DNA of 34,994 nt from Bacteroidales bacterium (GTDB lineage: Bacteria > Bacteroidota > Bacteroidia > Bacteroidales > ML635J-15). Under the pieces are notes generated by a model. It did no database searches. It had not been told where the DNA came from and saw only the letters and a program-made list of their open reading frames with translations. Made by a program: the position numbers and the translations under genes. Positions 15,943-23,596 of the stretch are shown one piece after another (position 1 is the stretch's first letter; every line of letters begins with the position of its first letter). The stretch lies in contig JAQVPT010000003.1 in assembly GCA_028701945.1 (NCBI GenBank), positions 1 through 34,994 of the forward strand, read 5' to 3'.

Positions 15943-16016
15943 TGGTCCCACTAGGGCATGATCCTAGGACCCCCTGATTATGAGTCAGGTGCTCTAACCA
16001 ACTGAGCTATGGGACC
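15943..16016 (-). tRNA. tRNA with CAT anticodon (Met elongator, or Ile2)
   Basis: The minus strand folds as a full cloverleaf of 74 bases: acceptor GGTCCCA/TGGGACC, D-stem GCTC/GAGC, anticodon stem CCTGA/TCAGG with loop CTCATAA (anticodon CAT), T-stem CTAGG/CCTAG, discriminator A. CCA is not encoded. It is not the initiator tRNA, because the first pair is G-C and the anticodon stem lacks three G-C pairs. The loop fits both elongator Met and the lysidine-modified Ile2, and the C4-G69 and C5-G68 pairs leave Ile2 possible. The T-loop is ATCATGC instead of the usual TTCRANY. Confidence 0.93.
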
Positions 16017-16040
16017 GATTGTTTCTTTAAAACAAGACTG

Positions 16041-16071
16041 CAAAAATATATATTTATTTCTATTATACAAA
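16041..16071 (-). promoter_or_regulatory. Promoter of the CAT-anticodon tRNA
   Basis: On the minus strand TTTG (16068-16071) and TATTTTTG (16041-16048) are 19 bp apart. The -7 box ends 25 bases before the tRNA 5' end. Confidence 0.75.
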
Positions 16072-16085
16072 ATAAATATTTTATT

Positions 16086-16541
16086 TTATTTTATTATGTT
16101 TAATTTTTCAGCAAATTGTATTAATTCGACCTTTGCATCATCAATTTTATCAAACTTTTTAAGTGCCATAATTGGAATGTTTTTTTCATTTAGAAGCATA
16201 ATCCTAAAATCCTTTACAGACTGAGTTTGCGAGTCATCTACCTGACTAAAAGCTAGCTTTGAACGTGTAGTCTTTGTTACTTCCAAACGCATTTCAGGTT
16301 TGATTTCTGTCCAATAACCCACTTTAAAAATACCAAAAAGATTGTTTGTAAATTTTGTCCGTTTATTTGCAAAATCAATTTGTGTACTTGTATTCGTAAA
16401 TGCCAAAAAACAACCGACAATCACAGTTGTTACGCCAATCCATGAATAAAAACATGAGTAAATTCCTAACAGAAGAATTACTACTCCAGCAAAAGAACCA
16501 ATTGGTCCAAAAGTCTTATCGAGTTTGTTGTTAATTACCAT
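16086..16541 (-). CDS. Small membrane protein of unknown function
   Basis: The 151-residue protein has two adjacent hydrophobic segments (about residues 14-30 and 33-48, the first with GVVILLLGIYSCFYSW). A polar domain of about 100 residues follows and ends in a helical stretch (DDAKVELIQFAEKLNIIK). It has no signal peptide cleavage site and is probably an inner-membrane hairpin with a cytoplasmic tail. I recognise no family. Two-TM proteins of this shape, with a PH-like soluble part, occur in Bacteroidota, but that is only an impression. No clear promoter was seen. The gene ends 15 bp before the tRNA promoter. Confidence 0.75.
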   Translation of the reverse strand: MVINNKLDKTFGPIGSFAGVVILLLGIYSCFYSWIGVTTVIVGCFLAFTNTSTQIDFANKRTKFTNNLFGIFKVGYWTEIKPEMRLEVTKTTRSKLAFSQVDDSQTQSVKDFRIMLLNEKNIPIMALKKFDKIDDAKVELIQFAEKLNIIK

Positions 16542-16746
16542 ATCTATTTTTTTGTAAATATATAATATTTTTATTTGTAAAAGACTTACTACGTATAATT
16601 TGAATTGTTAAAAAAAACACCCTCAGACAATACTATAAGAAAGGCAACTATCATCAACTATATATCAAAACACACTCTAAAAGCTAAGTTAAAACAACTT
16701 TTGTATAAAGTACATATTGTCGAATGGTGCATTAAATCAAAAATCA

Positions 16747-16754
16747 TAACTTTG
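16747..16754 (+). promoter_or_regulatory. Candidate -7 box for the secreted lipase
   Basis: TAACTTTG matches TAnnTTTG and lies 26 bases before the ATG at 16781. A TTG lies 27 bp upstream, which is too far, so only the -7 box is supported. Confidence 0.45.
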
Positions 16755-16780
16755 TGTGAAGTGATTTAATATAATTTAAC

Positions 16781-18538
16781 ATGAGAAAAACACTAAGCCT
16801 ATTAGTTTTGGTAAGCATTATAAGTAATGTATTTTCACAAAATAAACTTCCCTACCCTATTATATTTGTACATGGTTTAGCTGGTAGTGAAAACACTTTT
16901 GGCACGACCTTAGAGCATCTAAGAGACCATGACCATCTTGGTAATATAAATGTGTTTGATATTGTTTTAAATGCTGATGATAATACAGAAACTTCGTTAA
17001 TGTCTGCAGATGTAAAGTGGGCGGATTTCGTTTATGAGGATACAGAAATAAAACTTGGGCGAAGAAATTTTGTCAGCAGTATCGGTGATTATGTGCACGA
17101 ATGGACAGATTCAAATCTTTTTGCCTTAAATTTTAAAGAAGAAAACATTGAAGGTGCTAATGGGCTTTTGGGTGATCATTTTGATCAAAGTAATGAATCT
17201 GCAATTTTTAAACAGGGATATGCACTAAATAAAATGATACAAGAAGTTCTTGATTACACTGGTGCTGATAAAGTTATTTTAGTGGGGCACTCCATGGGTG
17301 GAATGTGCATACGCGAATACCTACAACGAACAGACGAAAACAATGTTCATATAAACTGGATTGATCCTACCACCGAAGATGGACATAAAGTCGCACGTGT
17401 TATTACAGTTGGAACGCCACATCTTGGGTCTAATACTTCTCCTGATCCTACAAAATCCACATCCCCAAACACTTTAGGTAATACCGAAGCAAATAGAGAT
17501 TTACTTTACAAATATGATAATTATACTTTTTGCAATGGATATCCACAAGGTATTTATATGTTTGGGGGGAACGAAAATTGTATCAAAGGTCAAGGCGGTC
17601 TTTTGGGGAATAGTACCTTTAAAAATGTTGATGTAAATTGTAACGGTAGCGAAACTGACGATATTATCGGAATAAATGAAAGTCCCGAAAGTTTTTCATA
17701 TAATCCCGATATGCCATTACCCACAAATATAAAATACACTTACGTAACATCTATTTGGATTGGCTGGGATGTCGGACTCGTCGGTGATGGGGCTGTGTCA
17801 ATTGATAGACAATGGCTTTATGATGAAAACAACAATCCCGTTCCAATAGGAATTACTGACACCATACTTACAGATTTATTCCACACAAGTGTACCAAAAG
17901 AGCCTTTTACAGTAATACGTGGTATGGATGAACCAAATTCGTTTTCGCAAGCTTATGGGCTAAAATTAAATCAGGAAACTATAGGATATATTACCTATCA
18001 ACAAGACGGCATTAGTTTAGACGAAGATATGTTTAAACTTCAATGCGAAGAAAATAGTGCAATCGCATTTGTTTTGAATGGCGAAGAGTCGGAGGTTAAT
18101 ACAATAGAATTTTATGATTTGAATGAGAATCTATTATTATCCAAAGATATTACAAGTATTGTAGATACAACATTTGTTACTGTTCCCCAGACAGGTAACG
18201 AAATATATGTAAAACTTATTGGAAATGCGACTTCAACAAGCTGGGAAAATCCTTACAAAATTTATTCATATCCTATTGACATTACCAATAATCCACTAAA
18301 CAATTATATTACAGCAAGCATTTTCCCAAATCCATCAAGTGGTACAGTTACAATTAAACTGTCAGATAAGCAGTTATGTAAATTGAGCATTTATAATAAT
18401 AATTCTACCAAAGTCTTTCAGACAGAAATACAGCAAACAAACGAATTTGACTTTAGCTTCTTACCAAATGGCATTTACACTGTAAAACTGGATATTGATA
18501 ACGAATCTATCACCAAAAAATTAATAATAATCAATTAG
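16781..18538 (+). CDS. Secreted lipase-like alpha/beta hydrolase with T9SS sorting domain
   Basis: The 585-residue protein starts with a signal peptide (residues 1-19, NVFSQ). The hydrolase part has the oxyanion-loop motif FVHGLAG near residue 29 and the nucleophile elbow GHSMGG with S171, followed by VITVGTPHLGSN, as in triacylglycerol lipases and PGAP1-like esterases. The last 80 residues form a type A T9SS sorting domain: SIFPNPSSGTVTI, LSIYNNN, LPNGIYTVKL and a lysine-rich end. It is therefore probably exported through the outer membrane by the system that includes PorT. The substrate is likely an ester lipid, but this is not proven. Its stop codon abuts the stop of the convergent tdh gene with no gap. 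Confidence 0.92.
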   Translation: MRKTLSLLVLVSIISNVFSQNKLPYPIIFVHGLAGSENTFGTTLEHLRDHDHLGNINVFDIVLNADDNTETSLMSADVKWADFVYEDTEIKLGRRNFVSSIGDYVHEWTDSNLFALNFKEENIEGANGLLGDHFDQSNESAIFKQGYALNKMIQEVLDYTGADKVILVGHSMGGMCIREYLQRTDENNVHINWIDPTTEDGHKVARVITVGTPHLGSNTSPDPTKSTSPNTLGNTEANRDLLYKYDNYTFCNGYPQGIYMFGGNENCIKGQGGLLGNSTFKNVDVNCNGSETDDIIGINESPESFSYNPDMPLPTNIKYTYVTSIWIGWDVGLVGDGAVSIDRQWLYDENNNPVPIGITDTILTDLFHTSVPKEPFTVIRGMDEPNSFSQAYGLKLNQETIGYITYQQDGISLDEDMFKLQCEENSAIAFVLNGEESEVNTIEFYDLNENLLLSKDITSIVDTTFVTVPQTGNEIYVKLIGNATSTSWENPYKIYSYPIDITNNPLNNYITASIFPNPSSGTVTIKLSDKQLCKLSIYNNNSTKVFQTEIQQTNEFDFSFLPNGIYTVKLDIDNESITKKLIIIN

Positions 18539-19516
18539 TTAACAACTAATCTTATTGTTTTCTATTTTCTTTTTGATGGCTCTAATCATATCATCTGACA
18601 TTGTATCGAGATTATATTGAGGTTTCCAGCCCCATTCTTGACGTGCAGCACTATCATCTACCGACATTGGCCATGAGTCAGCAATTGCCTGACGATAATC
18701 TGGTTTATACTCAATTTCAAAACCTGGAACCCGTTTCGCAACAGCTGCTGCCAATTCTTTTGCTGAGAAACTCATCGCACCAACATTAAAATCACCATGA
18801 TGTTTTAATTTTGAGAAATCTGCCTGCATAAGATCAGTTGTGGCTTTCAGACAATCGGGCATATACATCATTGGTAAACGGGTATCTTCGTTAACAAAAC
18901 AGGTGTATTTACCTTTTTGAACTGCGTCAAAATATATTGCCACCGCATAATCAGTAGTTCCGCCACCAGGCATTGTTTCATGACTGACAATACCAGGATA
19001 TCTTAATCCTCTGACATCAAGTCCGTATTTTTGCACGTAATAATCTGCTAACAATTCACCGCTAACTTTAGTAATACCATACATAGTTGTTGGCCTCAAA
19101 ACTGTTTCCTGCGGAGTATTTTCGCGAGGAGTAGAAGGCCCAAAAACTGCGATTGAGCTTGGAGTCAAAACCTGCTTTAGTTTCAATTCACGTGCTACTT
19201 CCATAACATTGATAAAACCATTAATATTAACGTCCCATGCACGCATAGGATGACACTCGCCCACAGCAGACAAAATTGCTGCAAAATTTACGATTGCGTC
19301 AATTTTATGTTTTTTTACTATCTCGGCTAAACGCTGTGCATCAGTGATGTTAAGCTGCTCATACAATCCAGTTTCGGTAAGGATAGGACAAACATCATCC
19401 TTTAAATCTGCTGAAACGATATTGTCATTTCCGTAAATCCCTCTAAGTTTAACAACCAGTTCGGAGCCAATTTGTCCACCAGCACCAATTACAAGTATTC
19501 TTTTTATATCTGTCAT
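18539..19516 (-). CDS. tdh: L-threonine 3-dehydrogenase, epimerase (SDR) type
   Basis: The protein has 325 residues. It opens with the NAD-binding motif ILVIGAGGQIGSEL and carries the short-chain Tyr-Lys pair in TMYGITKVSGE (YxxxK). The segments PSSIAVFGPSTPREN, RYPGIVSH and PGGGTTDYAVAIY mark the NAD-dependent threonine dehydrogenase group related to UDP-galactose epimerases, rather than the zinc-containing enzyme. It oxidises threonine to 2-amino-3-ketobutyrate, which is then cleaved to glycine and acetyl-CoA by a lyase. No kbl gene is in the window. A sugar epimerase is the main alternative, but the motifs favour threonine dehydrogenase. Confidence 0.9.
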   Translation of the reverse strand: MTDIKRILVIGAGGQIGSELVVKLRGIYGNDNIVSADLKDDVCPILTETGLYEQLNITDAQRLAEIVKKHKIDAIVNFAAILSAVGECHPMRAWDVNINGFINVMEVARELKLKQVLTPSSIAVFGPSTPRENTPQETVLRPTTMYGITKVSGELLADYYVQKYGLDVRGLRYPGIVSHETMPGGGTTDYAVAIYFDAVQKGKYTCFVNEDTRLPMMYMPDCLKATTDLMQADFSKLKHHGDFNVGAMSFSAKELAAAVAKRVPGFEIEYKPDYRQAIADSWPMSVDDSAARQEWGWKPQYNLDTMSDDMIRAIKKKIENNKISC

Positions 19517-19910
19517 GGATTAAAATTTTATTATGTACAAATCTAAGATTTTTCACAAAAGTAAAAAAAATTATTTATCATGTTATAGAACTGTTAATCA
19601 TATAATTCCAAATTTAACAAAATAAGAGACTGTCAAACAACGACAAATTACAAAGTAATCAGCGAAGCGAACCCTCATGCATTGCATTGAGCTGATTCAG
19701 ATTTGTCGAATCTGCCGTAATCAAAAAAGGAAGTCGGGAAATGGCTCCGCAAATTTTTTATCCCTTATTATAGAACAAGCCCTTAAAAAACCCAATAAAA
19801 TCGTCATGCCCACTTAATAATTAGTAAGTCAGTTCTTTAGAATAAGGCACAGAAAAAGAAATGTTTTCTTAAAAAGCTACTCAAAAAATATGGGCAAAAA
19901 CAATAAAAAC
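19517..19910. other. Intergenic region between tdh and the TetR gene
   Basis: No gene is visible. A candidate -7 box for tdh (minus TAGATTTG, 19538-19545, no matching -33) lies at the left. An inverted repeat is at 19641-19708, and the small palindrome CAGATTtgtcgAATCTG spans its right edge. The rest is unremarkable AT-rich DNA. Confidence 0.55.
19641..19708. repeat. Nested inverted repeat
   Basis: CGACAAAT (19641-19648) pairs with ATTTGTCG (19701-19708), and inside it AATCAGC (19657-19663) pairs with GCTGATT (19691-19697). The loop is 27 bases. No U-run follows on either side, so it is not an obvious terminator. It could be a second interspersed palindromic element or a structured RNA. Confidence 0.65.
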
Positions 19911-19941
19911 TTGTATCCTGGCAATTAAAGCATTATATTTG
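19911..19941 (+). promoter_or_regulatory. Promoter of the TetR-family gene
   Basis: TTG (19911-19913) and TATATTTG (19934-19941) are 20 bp apart, an exact Bacteroidota-type arrangement, 28 bases before the start codon. Its -7 box overlaps the operator by three bases. Confidence 0.8.
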
Positions 19942-19958
19942 ACCAAACGTTCAGTCAA
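19939..19958. promoter_or_regulatory. Probable TetR-family operator
   Basis: The 20-base site has palindromic ends TTGAC and GTCAA around a central AACGTT; 16 of 20 positions are symmetric. It overlaps the -7 box and covers the start of transcription, so binding would block the regulator's own promoter. The size and symmetry are typical of TetR-family operators. Confidence 0.75.
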
Positions 19959-19969
19959 TAAAGTTAAAA

Positions 19970-20587
19970 ATGTCACCAAGAACAGCAAAACAATTCGAGG
20001 ATATAAGAGCCGACAAGAGAAAGCAAATTATTGAAGCGGCTCTTGTACTATTTGCAAACAAAGGATATCACGCCACATCAATAAGCATGATTGCTAAAGA
20101 AGCTGGCGTCTCAAAAGGATTAATGTATAATTATTTTAAGAGTAAAGAAGCACTATTGTATGTAATAACTGATGAGATTACAACAGATATTATGAGCATG
20201 ATGAACCCTGACCATGATGATGAGATCACAACTCAGGAAATGGAAGATTTTTTTACATTACTATTTAATTCGCTGAAAGAAAAAGCAGAACAATGGAAGT
20301 TATTTTATCAGATATCAATGCAAAAAGATGTTCTGGAATATTTGGCTCAACAAAATCAAAGCGAAAAAGCAACTAAAAACAATCAACTTATTTATAAGTA
20401 CTTTGCAGAAAGGTTTAAAAACCCACGAGTAGAGATGATGTTGTTTTCTTCGTTATTCAAAGGTTTTTCGATGCAGTATGTTTTTGAACCAGAGCTTTTT
20501 AGCAAAGAAATGATTTTAGGCCTAAAAGCAAAATTGATTGAAATAATTGTTAAAGATAAGATTTTTGACATCAAAAGCGACAAATAA
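19970..20587 (+). CDS. TetR/AcrR family transcriptional regulator
   Basis: The 205-residue protein has the family's N-terminal helix-turn-helix: IIEAALVLFANKGYHATSISMIAKEAGVSKGLMYNYFKSKEALL at about residues 21-64. The remaining C-terminal helices form the ligand-binding and dimer part, which is too variable to identify a ligand. A palindromic operator overlapping its promoter indicates negative autoregulation. No efflux or enzyme gene is next to it on either side, so the gene it controls apart from itself is not visible here. It is convergent with dnaG. Confidence 0.93.
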   Translation: MSPRTAKQFEDIRADKRKQIIEAALVLFANKGYHATSISMIAKEAGVSKGLMYNYFKSKEALLYVITDEITTDIMSMMNPDHDDEITTQEMEDFFTLLFNSLKEKAEQWKLFYQISMQKDVLEYLAQQNQSEKATKNNQLIYKYFAERFKNPRVEMMLFSSLFKGFSMQYVFEPELFSKEMILGLKAKLIEIIVKDKIFDIKSDK

Positions 20588-20670
20588 ATAATCTATTCGA
20601 AGACTCTGTGTACACAAAGCAAATTTAACATTACTTGATTGCCTCACAACGCATCAATTTTTGCAACAAA

Positions 20671-22614
20671 CTACATAATTACTCTTCCTTGCAAGTCGGA
20701 AATTTTTTTTATAACTTCGTTTAATTGACAAACTTTTGCAATTATAACAGAAATTTGATCGGATTCATTTTTTGATTTTGCGTCTTTAAGCATTTGCTGA
20801 AGGTGAGACTTTTCTTCCTTAACAATATTTAATTTATATTTAATAAAAATATCTTCGAGAACTTCATTCAGTTTACTTTCCTCATCAACAACCTGTGCAC
20901 CTTTTCTTTTCCAAATTTGACTTAGATAATGTTTTTGTGAACATAAATTTGCAGACAATTGACTTATTTCGGGGTCTTGATGCTGTGTAAAAAACTCTGC
21001 ACTAATAGTTTCATTAGACTTTATAATTTGCTCTGCAAGAATAAATATCTTCTGATTAAGCACATTCTTCATTTCTAACTCATCGTTTCTCAATTGGTCA
21101 ATAATGTAATCGGCAACTCTAACTTCGACATTTTCTTTAGTTTCATGATTTACAAAAATCACGACCTTATTACCATACAGTAACAAAAGCCTTATAATTT
21201 CATGTTCTTGTGGCTCGAAATATACTTTTTCTACAAATGCTGGAACGGGAGGTATGTTTTGAGAAGCTCCAGCAAGGATATTTCGACTTTCTTTACGTTT
21301 TAAATCATCTATTTTTCGGCGAGTAATCTTTCCTACCTCTGAATACAAGACAGTTTCATTAATATCCATTATGTTACTACATTCCTGAATATAAACAGAC
21401 TGTTTAATTTTATCGTCAATAACCGAAATAGATCTCACCATGTCAGAGATTAGTGCTGATCTCTTAATAGGGTCGTTTTTTGCTTCTTTACTTAATAATT
21501 GTGCCTTAAAACTAATAAAATCTTGCTCATTATTTTCGATATACTCTATAGTTTCAGAACTAGAGTGTTTCCTCGAAAAAGAGTCTGGGTCTTCTCCATC
21601 TGGGAAAAGTAATATCCTAACATTTAAACCTTGTTCTAAAAGCATATCCGTTCCTCGTAAAGAGGCCTTTATGCCAGCAGTATCACCATCGTATAAGATT
21701 GTAACATCATTAGTAAACCTATGAATTAATCGGATTTGGTCTTCGGTTAATGAGGTCCCTGATGAAGCCACAACGTTCTTAATATCAGCCATGTGAAGCG
21801 AAAGAACATCAGTATATCCCTCAACAAGGTAGCACTTTTCCTTTTTAATTATTTCGTTTTTTGCCTGAAACAAGCCATAAAGAACCTTACTTTTATTATA
21901 AATAATAGACTCGGGCGAGTTTAAGTATTTTGCTATTTTCTTATCAGATTTGAGTGTTCGTCCACCGAACCCTATTACCTGTCCCGATAAACTAAAAATA
22001 GGAAACATCACTCGACCAGCAAAACGGTCAAAATTATAATTTTCTTTAACAATCGAAAGCCCAGTTTTTTCTAAGAAATTAAGTTTATATCCTTTTTTTA
22101 GAGCATTACTTGTAAAAGCATCTTTTCCCTCAAGACCATATCCTAGCTTAAAATCAGTAATAATTTGTTTATTGAATCCTCTTTCGCGAAAATAGCTCAA
22201 ACCAACACTTATTCCTTCATCAGATTGCATTAAAGTTTCGGCAAAATATTCAGCAGCAAATTTTGTAACAATAAGCATACTTTCTTTTTCACTTCCAAGC
22301 TTTTTTTCTTCATCACTAAGCTCACGTTCATCGATTTCGATTCCGTATTTTTTTGCTAGATATTTAAGAGCTTCAGGATACGTAAGTTGTTCGTGTTCCA
22401 TAACAAAATTCACAGCATTACCACCTTTACCACAGCCAAAACACTTAAAAATCCCTTTCGCAGGACTTACGGTAAAAGATGGAGTTTTTTCATTATGAAA
22501 TGGACATAATCCCAAAAAATTACTACCTCTGCGTTTAAGATTAACAAAGATGTTAACAACATCCACTATCTCGGCTGCATCAAATATTTTCGATATTGTT
22601 AATGGATCAATCAT
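20671..22614 (-). CDS. dnaG: DNA primase
   Basis: DnaG makes RNA primers at the replication fork with the DnaB helicase. The protein has 647 residues. The zinc-binding domain has C37 and H40 (CPFH) and C58 and C61 (CFGC). The RNA polymerase domain has the family segment FAGRVMFPIFSLSGQVIGFGGR, and the Toprim motif YLVEGYTDVLSLH with DGDTAG downstream. The C-terminal part (about residues 430-647) is the less conserved helicase-binding region. A promoter with perfect spacing lies just upstream, and the ATG at 22614 gives the standard N-terminus. No unusual feature. Confidence 0.98.
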   Translation of the reverse strand: MIDPLTISKIFDAAEIVDVVNIFVNLKRRGSNFLGLCPFHNEKTPSFTVSPAKGIFKCFGCGKGGNAVNFVMEHEQLTYPEALKYLAKKYGIEIDERELSDEEKKLGSEKESMLIVTKFAAEYFAETLMQSDEGISVGLSYFRERGFNKQIITDFKLGYGLEGKDAFTSNALKKGYKLNFLEKTGLSIVKENYNFDRFAGRVMFPIFSLSGQVIGFGGRTLKSDKKIAKYLNSPESIIYNKSKVLYGLFQAKNEIIKKEKCYLVEGYTDVLSLHMADIKNVVASSGTSLTEDQIRLIHRFTNDVTILYDGDTAGIKASLRGTDMLLEQGLNVRILLFPDGEDPDSFSRKHSSSETIEYIENNEQDFISFKAQLLSKEAKNDPIKRSALISDMVRSISVIDDKIKQSVYIQECSNIMDINETVLYSEVGKITRRKIDDLKRKESRNILAGASQNIPPVPAFVEKVYFEPQEHEIIRLLLLYGNKVVIFVNHETKENVEVRVADYIIDQLRNDELEMKNVLNQKIFILAEQIIKSNETISAEFFTQHQDPEISQLSANLCSQKHYLSQIWKRKGAQVVDEESKLNEVLEDIFIKYKLNIVKEEKSHLQQMLKDAKSKNESDQISVIIAKVCQLNEVIKKISDLQGRVIM

Positions 22615-22631
22615 TCAAAAAAAAGTTAAAA

Positions 22632-22663
22632 CAAAAGTAAATAAATAATTAAGGATGAACAAA
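22632..22663 (-). promoter_or_regulatory. Promoter of dnaG
   Basis: On the minus strand TTTG (22660-22663) and TACTTTTG (22632-22639) are 20 bp apart. The ATG follows about 17 bases after the -7 box. Confidence 0.75.
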
Positions 22664-22703
22664 ACAAGATTAGCAAAAATCTAATTTTATAATTAAATTT
22701 TTT

Positions 22704-23183
22704 TTACTGTAAAATTAGATTACCAGTACTCTCAACATTACTGACGTTTCCAGCTCTATCAACAATATAGAATTTGTACAAGATAGTATCTCCACTAAAA
22801 GGATAATTTTCATCAAGATCATTAATTAGAATTTCACCTTTTAGCGTTTTATCATTTCCTTCTGGAGTAAACTTTGGAACATAATAATTAAGAGGTAAAA
22901 GCAGTTCAACAGGTATCAGCACTCCAGACATAAACTGATACTTCTCGAGAAAAATAGTGTTTTTTTGTGGTGATATTGTATCAAATCCGATATCACCGTC
23001 TCCATCAACAAATGAAAAATGAAGGGTCCCATTTAAAACTCTATTTTCCAATATATTAATAGTATCGTTAAAGGTAAAATCAACAAATTCGACTTTCGGA
23101 ATAGGTGAATATTGCTCAACACCGAAACAAGACATAATCGTTACCGGTAATACAATTAACAATATTATTTTCCAATATTTCAT
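22704..23183 (-). CDS. Hypothetical lipoprotein
   Basis: I use the ATG at 23183, which gives MKYWKIILL and a lipoprotein signal ending in VTIMSC (C19); an earlier ATG at 23198 would add five residues before the signal. The mature part of about 140 residues contains the acidic motif VDGDGDIGFD and an end with KFYIVDRAGNVSNVESTGN. That is the pattern of a small beta-sandwich protein, and I have seen DGDGDIG-type segments in Bacteroidota surface lipoproteins. No function is known to me. It lies between dnaG and the terminator of the rpoC operon. Confidence 0.85.
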   Translation of the reverse strand: MKYWKIILLIVLPVTIMSCFGVEQYSPIPKVEFVDFTFNDTINILENRVLNGTLHFSFVDGDGDIGFDTISPQKNTIFLEKYQFMSGVLIPVELLLPLNYYVPKFTPEGNDKTLKGEILINDLDENYPFSGDTILYKFYIVDRAGNVSNVESTGNLILQ

Positions 23184-23218
23184 AAAGCAAAAATACAAAA
23201 ATTTCCAGATATAAAAAA

Positions 23219-23264
23219 GAAGCTGTCTATTCGCAATTGGCGAACTGACAACTTCATTTTTTTT
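23219..23264 (-). terminator. Terminator of the rpoBC operon
   Basis: GAAG/CTTC, TGTC/GACA and TTCG/CGAA form a stem interrupted by small mismatches, with a CAATTGG loop. A run of A on the left gives the U-run on the minus strand, and a run of T on the right would serve the plus strand. It lies just past the DUF3467 stop. Confidence 0.88.
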
Positions 23265-23274
23265 ATTTTAATTA

Positions 23275-23595
23275 TTATGCTTGAGCAGTCGGTCCGCCAA
23301 AATTCATAGGAATCGGATTCCCTTGCTTATTTGAGGACACCTTAATTGGTCCATTAACAGATTCATATTTTGAAATATTTTCCTGCAAAGCGGTCATAAG
23401 TCTTTTTGCATGTTCTGGAGTTAGGATAATTCTTGATTTTACCTTAGCTTTAGGCATACCAGGCATAATTCTAACAAAGTCCAATACAAACTCTGAAGTC
23501 GAATGAGTAATTACAGCGAGATTTGCATAAACCCCTTGACCTGTCTCTTCTGTCAGCTCAATATTTATTTGATTCTGTTTGTTTTTATCTTCCAT
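23275..23595 (-). CDS. DUF3467 protein
   Basis: The protein has 106 residues from the ATG at 23595. That ATG is separated from the rpoC stop by one base, so the two are translationally linked; an earlier ATG at 23619 would overlap rpoC by 23 bp. The conserved core is GVYANLAVITHSTSEFVLDFVRIMPGMPKAKVKSRIILTPEHAKRL, the hallmark of this small domain. The end is glycine- and asparagine-rich. Its role is unknown. A gene of this family directly behind rpoC is a recurring arrangement in Bacteroidota, which suggests a link to RNA polymerase. Confidence 0.9.
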   Translation of the reverse strand: MEDKNKQNQINIELTEETGQGVYANLAVITHSTSEFVLDFVRIMPGMPKAKVKSRIILTPEHAKRLMTALQENISKYESVNGPIKVSSNKQGNPIPMNFGGPTAQA

Positions 23596-23596
23596 T

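Noticed and set aside
20600..20625. TGTGTACACA palindrome between tetR and dnaG
   Set aside because: It is a ten-base perfect palindrome but sits between convergent genes with no promoter nearby, so chance is a sufficient explanation.
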